Source: Victivallaceae bacterium
GTDB taxonomy: Bacteria; Verrucomicrobiota; Lentisphaeria; Victivallales; Victivallaceae
Length of the DNA stretch: 64,000 nucleotides
NCBI GenBank assembly: GCA_028709805.1
Contig: JAQUTL010000001.1
Location: 124,001 to 188,000 of the forward strand
Direction: 5' to 3'
In this document: in pieces, positions 1-6,910 of the stretch
How the letters are laid out: every line of letters starts with the position of its first letter
Numbering within the stretch: position 1 is the first letter of the stretch
Position numbers and translations under genes: made by a program
Notes under the pieces: model-generated
Told to the model about the DNA's origin: nothing
The model's database searches: none
The model's input: the letters and a program-made list of their open reading frames with translations, nothing else

Positions 1-267
1 TTGAACGAGTTCAACACGCCGTACCGCGTCATCAACTATCACACCTGCAACAGCTGCTGGAACGATATGCGCGTCGATTTCGACCATTACGACTTCCTCT
101 GGTGTCCGCGTCACAAGGGCACAGAGCGTCATTATGAGTGCACGAAGATGATTTCTCCCTATCAGGTCATGGAGATGATCCGCACTATTCCTGAGTTCAA
201 AAAGCAGGAGGCGCGTTTCCGCCGCGAGCAGGAGAAAAAGGAAAAGGCGGAGAAGTCCGCCAAATAG
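1..267 (+). CDS. Small cysteine-rich protein of unknown function (may be 5'-truncated)
   Basis: An 88-residue protein that begins with TTG at the first base of the window, so its real start may lie upstream. It carries a metal-site-like pattern C16-x2-C19, C35-x2-H38 and C47, followed by an amphipathic, Glu/Lys-rich C-terminal helix (about residues 66-88). The Cys/His spacing suggests a small zinc ribbon, but I do not recognise a family. It ends 10 bases before apbE on the same strand, which suggests co-transcription. Function not assigned. Confidence 0.6.
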   Translation: MNEFNTPYRVINYHTCNSCWNDMRVDFDHYDFLWCPRHKGTERHYECTKMISPYQVMEMIRTIPEFKKQEARFRREQEKKEKAEKSAK

Positions 268-277
268 GAATCGTCCG

Positions 278-1312
278 ATGCTGAAACGACGGCGCCGGAT
301 TGCCGCGATTGTTCTGCCGCTGCTGGCACTGCTGCTGGCGGCGGCAGTGTGGCGCTGTTCGCGCGGCGGCGGTGCGGAGACCGGGGAACTGCATCGATCC
401 GGATTCGGCCTGATGAGCACATCGGCCGAGCTGGTCTTTGCGTCCGGTGCCCGCGGGCCGTTCGCCGCGGCGCGTGACGCCATGCTGGAGGTGGAGAGCG
501 TATGCAATGTATTCGATCCGTCCAGCGAACTGGCGCGGTTGAACGCGGCGGCGGCGGAAAAGCCGTTTGTCTGCTCGCCGATGCTGTACGGAATATTGAC
601 CGAATCGCGGGAGGCGTGGCGTTTTTCCGAAGGCAGATTCGACATTACCGCCGGACCGCTGATGCGCCTGTGGGGTTTTTACCGGAAAAACGGTGTTCCG
701 AAACTGCCGGACGAGGACGAAATAGCCGCAGCGTCCGCCGTGGTCGGGCTGGATAAGGTGGTGTTCAACGACGCGGAGCGCAGTGTCTATTTCACCGTTC
801 CCGGCATGAGCATCGACCTCGGCGGAATCGCCAAAGGCTACGCCGCCGATCTCGCGGCGGAACGGGCGGAAAAAAACGGAGCCGGAAGCGGCGCGGTCAA
901 TCTCGGCGGCAACATCCGGCTGCTTGACGGCGGCACGGCGGACGGCTGGCCGGTGGCAATCCGCGACCCGCTCAACCGCACCGGCGTGTGCGAGACTTTC
1001 ACCTTGCATCGCGGCGCGGTCTCGACCAGCGGGAATTACGAGCGCTATGTGGTGATCGACGGCAGACGTTACACGCATATCATGAACCCGGTCACCGCCA
1101 GACCGGTGGACGACATGCTGGCGGTGACAGTCACCGCTGACACTGCGCTGCGGGCGGACTGGCTTTCAACTTCATTGTTCATCGGCGGCGAAAAGCTGGC
1201 CGAAAAAGCGGTGGCGGCATATCCCGAGATCCGGGTCTGGCTGTTTCTGCCGTCGGCGGACGGCGCCGGATGCACGGTGCGCCGTCTGGCCGGCAAAGCA
1301 GCGGAAAAATAA
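278..1312 (+). CDS. apbE: FAD:protein FMN transferase (ApbE family)
   Basis: ApbE transfers FMN from FAD to a Thr/Ser of target proteins such as the NqrB/NqrC and RnfD/RnfG subunits of ion-pumping complexes. The 344-residue length is normal. Visible signatures are D-L-G-G-I-A-K-G-Y-A, the following A-V-N-L-G-G-N segment, S-T-S-G-N-Y-E-R and T-H-I-M-N-P, which form the FAD and magnesium site in this family. The N-terminus has basic residues, a hydrophobic stretch (about 8-24) and a Cys at 27 (WRCS), so it is probably exported, perhaps as a lipoprotein, though the lipobox is not typical. It starts 10 bases after the upstream small protein. The redox proteins 170 bases downstream fit an FMN-dependent electron-transfer context. 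Confidence 0.93.
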   Translation: MLKRRRRIAAIVLPLLALLLAAAVWRCSRGGGAETGELHRSGFGLMSTSAELVFASGARGPFAAARDAMLEVESVCNVFDPSSELARLNAAAAEKPFVCSPMLYGILTESREAWRFSEGRFDITAGPLMRLWGFYRKNGVPKLPDEDEIAAASAVVGLDKVVFNDAERSVYFTVPGMSIDLGGIAKGYAADLAAERAEKNGAGSGAVNLGGNIRLLDGGTADGWPVAIRDPLNRTGVCETFTLHRGAVSTSGNYERYVVIDGRRYTHIMNPVTARPVDDMLAVTVTADTALRADWLSTSLFIGGEKLAEKAVAAYPEIRVWLFLPSADGAGCTVRRLAGKAAEK

Positions 1313-1381
1313 GGGATTTTTACCATTGCACGGCTTGTGTCCGGCATATTCCCGCTCCACTGTAAAAATAAACGGCACAGC

Positions 1382-1470
1382 GTGAAAACAATATTTTCAC
1401 AGTTGACATATTTAAATATTGTGATATATTGATATCAGCGATAAAAGCTTAATCTGAATATTGTGAAAAC
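1382..1470 (+). promoter_or_regulatory. Promoter and repeat-rich control region of the redox gene pair
   Basis: A good sigma70-type promoter is visible: TTGACA at 1403-1408 and TATATT at 1425-1430 with a 16-base spacer. Upstream lies a perfect inverted repeat GTGAAAA-CAATA-TTTTCAC (1382-1400). The decamer AATATTGTGA occurs twice in direct orientation, at 1415-1424 (in the spacer) and 1457-1466 (in the leader), 42 bases apart, which is four helical turns. This looks like a regulated promoter with at least two operator half-sites; the regulator is unknown. Confidence 0.6.
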
Positions 1471-1481
1471 GGAGTTTTGAA

Positions 1482-1802
1482 ATGAGCAAAGCGCTTGAGT
1501 TGTTCGGAATACGTCCGCGGCAGTACAACTGTGCGCAGGCGGTGGCCTGCGGCTGCGGGACAATGGAGATGAAGGATGATTTTGCGGCATATGGCGGCGG
1601 TCGCGCTCCGGGCGGCCGGTGCGGAGCGTTGTTTGCGGCGCTGTCGCTGGTTCCGGAGTCCGGGCGGCCGGCGTTGGCGGCGGAGTTTGCCGCCGAGCTG
1701 GGAGCGGAGACGTGCGGTGAGTTGAAAGGCGTGCTGCATGTGCCGTGCGAACGGTGTGTGGAGCTTGGCGCAAAACTGGTGGAAAAATATGGAAAAAAAT
1801 AA
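1482..1802 (+). CDS. C_GCAxxG_C_C family redox protein
   Basis: A 106-residue protein with the layout of the C_GCAxxG_C_C family (putative redox-active proteins of anaerobes): N-C-A-Q-A-V, a Gly-rich segment ending G-G-R-C-G-A-L, then E-T-C-G-E-L and V-P-C-E-R-C near the end. The conserved cysteines probably bind a metal or cluster; no activity is established for the family. The start at ATG 1482 is supported by GGAG at 1471-1474. The stop lies inside the next gene, whose ATG is at 1789, so the two are translationally coupled and probably work together. Confidence 0.88.
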   Translation: MSKALELFGIRPRQYNCAQAVACGCGTMEMKDDFAAYGGGRAPGGRCGALFAALSLVPESGRPALAAEFAAELGAETCGELKGVLHVPCERCVELGAKLVEKYGKK

Positions 1803-2448
1803 AAGAGGTGCGAGACGCCGCCGGATTTTGAAAGTGGTTATGGCGGCGGCGTTTGTCGCGGTGCTGGCGTTTGGCTGGAAATATCCGTGGCTGGCTTACT
1901 GCATGTTTCTCAGCGTTGCGGCGGGAGTGGTCGGCGCGTTGCGGCGGGGAGGGCGTTACGGGTGCGGCAATCTGTGTCCGCGCGGCGCGTTCTACCGATT
2001 GCTGCCGGACACCGGGCGGAAACTGCCGCATTGGGCGGGCAGGAACGTGTGGCTTGCCGGAGTGGTTCCGGCGGTGATGGCGGCGCTGATCGCGGCGACG
2101 CGTCCGGGCTGGTCGTGGCGGGAGTGGGGAGTGGTGTTTTTCGGGATGATTGTTGTGACCACGCTGATCGGGCTGGCGGGGTATTTGGTCTGGAATCGCG
2201 GATTTTGGTGCGCGATGTGTCCGATGGGAAAAATCTTCCGCCGGATCAACCCGGAAAAAAACCGTTTGACGGCGGCCGCTTCCTGTGTGCGCTGCGGCAG
2301 ATGTGTGAAAGCCTGTCCGTTTCAATTCGATCCCGGCGCGTCCGCCGGCAAAGACGGATTCACCGAGGCTGGGTGCATAAAATGCGGACGGTGTGTTGAG
2401 GTCTGTCCGGTCGGCGCATTGAGTTTTCCGGCGCGGCATTCAAATTAG
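1789..2448 (+). CDS. NapH-like membrane 4Fe-4S polyferredoxin
   Basis: About 219 residues. The first half has hydrophobic segments (about 15-45, 80-100 and 115-140) and two cytoplasmic-type cysteine patches, G-N-L-C-P-R-G-A and C-A-M-C-P-M-G-K, as in the NapH/RdxA group. The C-terminus holds two ferredoxin motifs, C-V-R-C-G-R-C-V-K-A-C-P and C-I-K-C-G-R-C-V-E-V-C-P, for two 4Fe-4S clusters. It should move electrons across or along the membrane. I chose ATG 1789, which overlaps the upstream gene, instead of an upstream GTG/ATG within that gene, because the protein then starts with a basic stretch and first membrane helix. Its redox partner is probably the upstream C_GCAxxG_C_C protein. Confidence 0.85.
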   Translation: MEKNKRGARRRRILKVVMAAAFVAVLAFGWKYPWLAYCMFLSVAAGVVGALRRGGRYGCGNLCPRGAFYRLLPDTGRKLPHWAGRNVWLAGVVPAVMAALIAATRPGWSWREWGVVFFGMIVVTTLIGLAGYLVWNRGFWCAMCPMGKIFRRINPEKNRLTAAASCVRCGRCVKACPFQFDPGASAGKDGFTEAGCIKCGRCVEVCPVGALSFPARHSN

Positions 2449-2468
2449 CTCGTCGGCGACGGGTAAAC

Positions 2469-2491
2469 AGGCGGCCTCGGCCGCCTTTTTT
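2469..2491 (+). terminator. Intrinsic terminator after the polyferredoxin gene
   Basis: The arms GGCGGCC (2470-2476) and GGCCGCC (2479-2485) form a GC-rich stem, followed directly by a T-run at 2486-2491. It lies 22 bases after the stop codon, closing the redox operon before the GntR operon. Confidence 0.85.
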
Positions 2492-2540
2492 ATTGACATT
2501 GGAACATCATCAAAAAACAGCATTTTCTTATAATCAGGAC

Positions 2541-2585
2541 TTGTAATTGTAATATTGTAATATTATACTATTAATATATTACAAT
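2541..2585 (+). promoter_or_regulatory. GntR-gene promoter overlapped by a long dyad (likely autoregulatory operator)
   Basis: The promoter reads TTGTAA (2541-2546), a 17-base spacer, and TATACT (2564-2569). A perfect inverted repeat, ATTGTAATAT (2554-2563) and ATATTACAAT (2576-2585), flanks the -10 element. The left half is also tandemly duplicated: ATTGTAAT occurs at 2546-2553 and 2554-2561. Palindromes of this kind over the promoter are typical for YtrA-type GntR repressors controlling their own operon, so this is probably the operator of the downstream regulator. Confidence 0.7.
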
Positions 2586-2601
2586 TATTCGGGAGGCTGA
2601 C

Positions 2602-3000
2602 ATGACGGTTCTGGAAAAATTCAAAATAGACTATGGCTCCGGGGTGCCGGTATACCGGCAGTTGATCGATCTGGTCTGCCACCTTGCCGGTTCCGGCGAG
2701 TTGGCGGCCGGAGCACAATTGCCGACCATCCGGGAACTGACCGCGCATCTTGAGATCAACCCGAACACGGTGGCGAAGGCCTACCGCGAACTGGAGCTGA
2801 TGAAAGTGATCGAAAGTTGTCGCGGGCGCGGCAGTTTTATTGCGCAAGGCGCGGTGCCGAAGTTGACGGCGAAGGATAAGGCGGCGCTGCTGGACCGGCT
2901 TTTCGAGCGTTTCGGATTGGCGGCCGGCGGCGCCGGAATTTCAACGGAGGAGCTGGCGGATTATTTAACCCGGAGGCTGGGAGATGCGTTGCGGAATTAA
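2602..3000 (+). CDS. GntR family transcriptional regulator, YtrA type
   Basis: A 132-residue protein with a complete winged-helix GntR domain: V-P-V-Y-R-Q-L near residue 15, the helix-turn-helix with A-A-G-A-Q-L-P-T-I-R-E-L, N-P-N-T-V-A-K-A-Y-R-E-L-E and the wing S-C-R-G-R-G-S-F-I. The short C-terminal helical tail without an effector domain is typical of the YtrA subfamily, which usually represses an operon of membrane or ABC proteins. ATG 2602 follows GGGAGG at 2591-2596. Its 3' end overlaps the membrane protein gene, so both are one operon. It probably binds the dyad over its own promoter. Confidence 0.92.
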   Translation: MTVLEKFKIDYGSGVPVYRQLIDLVCHLAGSGELAAGAQLPTIRELTAHLEINPNTVAKAYRELELMKVIESCRGRGSFIAQGAVPKLTAKDKAALLDRLFERFGLAAGGAGISTEELADYLTRRLGDALRN

Positions 3001-3877
3001 GGGAAGCTGGCGGAACATCGCGGCGTCGGTGTCGGTGCTTAAAAACAATCCCGGTCTGTTGCGGATGTTCGGGTTGAATTATCTGTTGACTCTGCTTTTT
3101 TTCACCGTGCTGTTCATGGCGGTATTCCGGTTTGAACGGCTGGCGGACGGCGGATTTAAAGCAGGCGTTCAGTTTACGCTGTCGGTGTCAGTGGTATTGA
3201 GGGTGGTGCTGCTGCTTCTGCTGTGGTTTTTTACCGCGACATTTATGACGGCGGCGCTGTATCACGAAATACTGTGCGCGTTCAATGGTCGCGGGGTGAG
3301 TCTGCGACGCGGACTGGCGGCGGCGCTGACACGCTGGAGTGGGTTGGCAATGTGGGCGTTGTTTGCGGCGGCGGTCGGCGTGGCGATCAAGTTGCTGGGG
3401 CTGCGCAGTCGGCTGCTGATGTTCGGAATCGGGCTGTCATGGGGAGTGTGCGCACTGTTTGCCGTTCCGGTGCTGATGCGCGAAAAAAGCATAAAACGAC
3501 CGGTGGAAGCGCTTCGCCGGTCGGGGACGATCATCGGCGGTACTTGGAGCGGAGTGGCGGTGGGGATCGGCGGATGTGATGTTGCGGCCATATTGAGTTC
3601 GGCGGTGCTGCTTTACGCCGGGATTGTGCTTGGCATATATTCAGCGCTGGTCATGAATGACTGGCTGATGCCGGTATGGATATTGGGCGGCGCGGCTCTG
3701 ATGGCGGCGTTGATAGTTATGACATTGCAGATGCTGAAGACGGTTTATGTGGCGTCACTGTACATTTTTGCCGTGGAGGGGGTGGTGCCGGATGGTTTTA
3801 CAACGGAGATGATGGACGTTGGCTGGCGGGTCGGGACGACTCCGGCGGACGGAAAATATAAAAAAGGAGAAAAATAA
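2984..3877 (+). CDS. Integral membrane protein, DUF6159-like
   Basis: A 297-residue polytopic protein with about six hydrophobic segments (near residues 32-47, 65-90, 115-135, 145-165, 200-222 and 232-255). The order of a central membrane block, F-A-V-P-V-L and a conserved-looking segment with R-P-V-E-A-L-R-R-S resembles the DUF6159/GlpM-like membrane family, for which no activity is known. It starts within the last 17 bases of the GntR gene (ATG 2984), a strong sign of co-regulation. The next gene starts two bases after the stop. It may be the main target of the GntR repressor. Confidence 0.7.
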   Translation: MRCGIKGSWRNIAASVSVLKNNPGLLRMFGLNYLLTLLFFTVLFMAVFRFERLADGGFKAGVQFTLSVSVVLRVVLLLLLWFFTATFMTAALYHEILCAFNGRGVSLRRGLAAALTRWSGLAMWALFAAAVGVAIKLLGLRSRLLMFGIGLSWGVCALFAVPVLMREKSIKRPVEALRRSGTIIGGTWSGVAVGIGGCDVAAILSSAVLLYAGIVLGIYSALVMNDWLMPVWILGGAALMAALIVMTLQMLKTVYVASLYIFAVEGVVPDGFTTEMMDVGWRVGTTPADGKYKKGEK

Positions 3878-3878
3878 A

Positions 3879-4673
3879 ATGGGAATGAAGCGTCGGATTG
3901 TTGCAGGGGTTGTGACCGGTGTACTGGGGATTGCGGCATTTGCCGTCGAACCGGTGGACGCGGCGTTGGCGGAGGTAGCGGCGGAGGAATCCGCGGCGGG
4001 CGATGCGGTGACGGCGTCGGTGGTTCCGGCGCCGCCGAACGCCGATTACCGGGCGTTCATTGCGGCTCCGGACAATTATTATCGGAACTGGCAGGCGTTT
4101 ATGGCGGTGGCCGGCGGCGCGGAGATGAGTGTGCCGGAACTGCCGAAATCTGGATGGTCATATAATATTGACACCGGCTTCCTGTTCAATGTGGCCGGGA
4201 TCGGTCGACTGCTGTGGGGCGATCCCGGAATGAAAACCATGACGGCGCAGGAATATCTGGCGGTGAACGGGAAAAGCGGTGCGGCGGTCGCGTGGCCGGC
4301 GGATTTGGCGTCGCAGCCGGTAATCGCGGTGAAGCGGTCTGGAAAGGTCTCTTTTGTCGGCGTCGATTTTCCGGCTTACGGCCGTCCGGCGCTGTTGGCC
4401 AACCGGTCGGGTGACGCCAACATCATTGTGTTTATCGGAGTTGAAAAGATCGGAATCAGGCACGGTTTAGGCGTAGGACTGACTTCGGAGACCTCAGCGG
4501 TTATGAACGGCATTCAGCTTGGAGTTCTGCGCAACCGCGGATTTTCCGTCAACGGTTTTCAGATCGGTGTGCTGAACAGCGTGGCGGTGCCGGGAGCCGG
4601 CGTCGGGCTTCAGATCGGACTGCTGAACGATAACGGCAGAATCATGCTGCCGCTGTTGAATGTCGTCTATTGA
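3879..4673 (+). CDS. Exported protein with C-terminal LA_2272-type surface repeats
   Basis: 264 residues. The start at ATG 3879 is set by AAAGGAG just upstream and gives a clean signal peptide (basic MGMKRR, hydrophobic core, likely cleavage after about residue 22). The last 65 residues contain repeats of the N-G-x-Q-x-G-V/L-L-N type (N-G-I-Q-L-G-V-L, N-G-F-Q-I-G-V-L-N, G-L-Q-I-G-L-L-N), as found in LA_2272/LA_2273 surface repeat proteins of Leptospira and other bacteria. It is probably located at the outer surface or in the periplasm. It sits in the GntR operon, two bases after the membrane protein gene. Function unknown. Confidence 0.72.
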   Translation: MGMKRRIVAGVVTGVLGIAAFAVEPVDAALAEVAAEESAAGDAVTASVVPAPPNADYRAFIAAPDNYYRNWQAFMAVAGGAEMSVPELPKSGWSYNIDTGFLFNVAGIGRLLWGDPGMKTMTAQEYLAVNGKSGAAVAWPADLASQPVIAVKRSGKVSFVGVDFPAYGRPALLANRSGDANIIVFIGVEKIGIRHGLGVGLTSETSAVMNGIQLGVLRNRGFSVNGFQIGVLNSVAVPGAGVGLQIGLLNDNGRIMLPLLNVVY

Positions 4674-4679
4674 CGCAAT

Positions 4680-4722
4680 GCGCGTTTCGGCGTGGTACAT
4701 CATGGCGAAGCGCGCTTTTTTC
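4680..4722 (+). terminator. Intrinsic terminator of the GntR operon
   Basis: GCGCGTTTCG (4680-4689) pairs with CGAAGCGCGC (4706-4715) with one G-T wobble, followed by TTTTTT at 4716-4721. It begins seven bases after the stop of the surface-repeat gene. Confidence 0.85.
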
Positions 4723-4743
4723 TTTGGAAATATGTTCAGACGC

Positions 4744-4771
4744 TTGTAAAGATTGCTTTATGTGATAAATT
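4744..4771 (+). promoter_or_regulatory. Possible promoter of the 174-residue orphan gene
   Basis: TTGTAA (4744-4749) and TAAATT (4766-4771) are separated by 16 bases, about 37 bases upstream of the GTG start. The match is moderate and is based only on spacing and consensus. Confidence 0.4.
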
Positions 4772-4807
4772 ACCGACTCTGATATTTATAAGGTTTAATT
4801 TTTTATC

Positions 4808-5332
4808 GTGAGTGTGATGGGAACTGTCAACAACAATTGCGGCGCTATGCGGAAGCAACTGGAGACGCTTATCTCCAAGCGCGGCGGTGTACCTTTTCCG
4901 GTGATTGATATTGAGCTTGGAACGCTGGATTACGATGAAAAATCTCCGTTGCCGGCCGAACAGTGGATACAGATTATATTTGAACTGAACGAGCTGATGC
5001 CGGAAGCGGAGTTTGTCTACCGTTTCTGCGACCGCCCGCATGCGGACTGGCGCGATGTGGTGTTCACCGGAGTAAATTCAAAAATAAAGACCACGCTCCG
5101 GATCAATCGAGCCATGATCGGTGAAAAACTTCTGGCGCTGCTCGCCACCGCCGAATTGTATAAATTGGTGTTGCCGTCATGCGGCGATCAGGACGAAATC
5201 GTCGGACTGCTGCGGAAGAACGGCGGCAAGGCGCTTATCGAATGCGAAAACGCGGGCGTATCGCCGGAAAACTCCGGCGATATTCTGCATATTTCCTATG
5301 ACGGCCGGGCATTCACCGGATCCGTCGAATAG
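4808..5332 (+). CDS. Hypothetical protein
   Basis: I do not recognise this 174-residue soluble protein. It has no signal peptide or membrane segment and two single cysteines in its middle and late part (C-D-R-P-H and C-G-D-Q-D). The codon usage (G/C-rich third positions) matches its neighbours, which supports a real gene. The start is uncertain: GTG 4808 or ATG 4817, since no strong ribosome binding site is present; AAGG at 4789-4792 is rather far. It stands alone between a terminator and the convergent lar operon, ending nine bases before the permease gene on the other strand. Confidence 0.6.
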   Translation: MSVMGTVNNNCGAMRKQLETLISKRGGVPFPVIDIELGTLDYDEKSPLPAEQWIQIIFELNELMPEAEFVYRFCDRPHADWRDVVFTGVNSKIKTTLRINRAMIGEKLLALLATAELYKLVLPSCGDQDEIVGLLRKNGGKALIECENAGVSPENSGDILHISYDGRAFTGSVE

Positions 5333-5341
5333 CATTTCATC

Positions 5342-6043
5342 TTATAAATCCAGACATGCGATTGCCAGTCCGCAGGCCATAATTGTGATGGCCGCGAGTT
5401 CCGGCGCAAACTTTTCCAATGCGGGAAATCGTATGAATTTGAGTCCGAATCTTCCGGCTGAAACCAGTGTCAGCATGGTGGCAATGGTGGCGGTGCTGAA
5501 TACCGCCGCCACCGGAAAGGTGGCGCCGGGGCCGAGCGCCGCCGCCGCCGTCAGCAATGGCAGCAGCGCCTCGCAGGGGCCGAACACGAAGACGATGAAA
5601 AGCACCCAGTAAGCGAGATTTTCCGGTTTATGCGCAGCGTCCGGGGCGTGGATGTGGGCGGTGAAGCCGCCGCCCGGCATTTTGTGACGGTGGAGCCGCG
5701 GACGCTGTTTCCATCTTTTGCGGGCTGAATGCAGCAGAAGGGCGGCGCCCATGGCGATCATGGTCCATGCGGCGGCGCCGCCGCGCCAGTTTTCCAGTTC
5801 AACCATCTGAGATTTTGTGATAAGTTCGGAAAAAAGCATGAATACTGCGGCGAGCAGCAGGGCGCTGCCGATGTGTCCGATGCCGCAAAGCAGCGTCCAC
5901 ACCGCGGTTTTTGTCCAGCCGTAGCCGCGGCTTTTGGAGATGGCGATAAAGGGGAGATAGTGATCCGGGCCGGCGGCGGTATGGATTACGCCGGTGAGGG
6001 CGGCGGTTGTCAGCATGGCGGCGAGTGCGGCGTCGAAGTGCAT
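5342..6043 (-). CDS. Nickel/cobalt permease-like membrane protein (NicO/UreH type), lar operon
   Basis: 233 residues with about six membrane segments. Near the N-terminus it has H-T-A-A-G-P-D-H, an HX6DH metal motif typical of the NicO/HupE/UreH-type nickel and cobalt transporters, and a His-rich cytoplasmic loop around residues 117-134 (R-L-H-R-H-K-M and H-I-H). It is the last gene of the lar operon, six bases after larE. Lactate racemase depends on nickel, so a supply of nickel for the cofactor is the natural role. Other possibilities are export of Ni/Co (RcnA-like) or another divalent ion. Confidence 0.75.
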   Translation of the reverse strand: MHFDAALAAMLTTAALTGVIHTAAGPDHYLPFIAISKSRGYGWTKTAVWTLLCGIGHIGSALLLAAVFMLFSELITKSQMVELENWRGGAAAWTMIAMGAALLLHSARKRWKQRPRLHRHKMPGGGFTAHIHAPDAAHKPENLAYWVLFIVFVFGPCEALLPLLTAAAALGPGATFPVAAVFSTATIATMLTLVSAGRFGLKFIRFPALEKFAPELAAITIMACGLAIACLDL

Positions 6044-6049
6044 GGTTTT

Positions 6050-6910
6050 TCAATCCTTGGGCGGGTGGCGTTTTTTTACCGGTTCAGGATCGAAACATCC
6101 GGAGCGGAATCCCTCCAGATCAAGCGTGACATATTTAAATCCGATTTCCTTGAGTCCGGCGGTTATGTTCAAGCGGTTGGCGAGCAGTTCCGGGATCATC
6201 GCGGGGGCGACTTCAATTCTGGCGGTCGAGCTGTTTTGGCATCGCAGCCTTAAATCCGCGTTTTCCGGCAGAAAGCCGCGGAGCAGTTTCTCGCCGCGTC
6301 CGACGGCGTCAAGTGCTTGGGCGGACAGTTCCGCTCCATAGTCAAACCTGGTGGCGAGGCAGGGGGTCGACGGCTTGTTGGCGCAGCGCAGTTTGAGCAG
6401 TTCAGCCATTGCCCGGATATCCGTCTTGCCGATTCCGAGTTCGGCCAATGGCGAGATCACCGCGTATTCCCTGAGCGCCTTCAAGCCGGGGCGGTAGGTT
6501 GAGAGGTCGTCGGCGTTGGTGCCGTCGAGCAGGACTTTCAGGCCGCAGCGTTCGGCGAACTCCCGAAATTTTCCGAAGAAGGCATGTTTGCAAAAATAAC
6601 AGCGGTCGGGCGGATTGCGGCGGAGTGCCGAAAGTTCGAGCGGCGCAAAGTCGATGATGACCGGCTCAACTCCGCAATCGGCGGCGAATTTGCGAGCTTG
6701 GTCGAGCTCTCCGGGGCTTTGAAAATTGGAATTCATGACAAGCGCCGCGAATTTAAATCCGGTTTCGGTGCGCAGCCCGGCCAGAACCGCCAGCAGAAGC
6801 GAGGAATCGACGCCGCCGGAGAACGCCAGCGCCGCGCCGTCGCCGACCAGTCGGCGCAGAAAGGCTCTCAGTTCTTCGAGCCGGCGGGCGGGGTCGCGGC
6901 GTTCGCACAT
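6050..6910 (-). CDS. larE: LarE, sulfur insertion enzyme for the nickel-pincer cofactor
   Basis: LarE is a PP-loop ATP pyrophosphatase that adds sulfur to the LarB product, P2CMN, to make the nickel pincer nucleotide of lactate racemase. The 286-residue protein has the PP-loop S-G-G-V-D-S-S at 31-37, D-R-C-Y-F-C at 102-107 and N-K-P-S-T-P-C-L-A-T-R around C184. It has cysteines at 176, 184 and 224 (L-R-C-A-N, T-P-C-L and L-R-C-Q-N), the set seen in LarE versions that use a 4Fe-4S cluster, in contrast to the single sacrificial cysteine of the Lactobacillus enzyme. Its ATG at 6910 lies within larC (43-base overlap) with GAGG shortly upstream. Confidence 0.92.
   Translation of the reverse strand: MCERRDPARRLEELRAFLRRLVGDGAALAFSGGVDSSLLLAVLAGLRTETGFKFAALVMNSNFQSPGELDQARKFAADCGVEPVIIDFAPLELSALRRNPPDRCYFCKHAFFGKFREFAERCGLKVLLDGTNADDLSTYRPGLKALREYAVISPLAELGIGKTDIRAMAELLKLRCANKPSTPCLATRFDYGAELSAQALDAVGRGEKLLRGFLPENADLRLRCQNSSTARIEVAPAMIPELLANRLNITAGLKEIGFKYVTLDLEGFRSGCFDPEPVKKRHPPKD

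Noticed and set aside
197-1078. Long open frame opposite apbE
   Set aside because: Composition is that of an antisense shadow (Arg/Gln/His-rich, no motif), and apbE fills the same region with clear family motifs. Similar antisense frames opposite larC, phoR and hrpB were dismissed for the same reason.
1738-1788. Earlier start for the polyferredoxin
   Set aside because: The 17 extra codons lie entirely in the upstream gene in another frame and add no family-like sequence.
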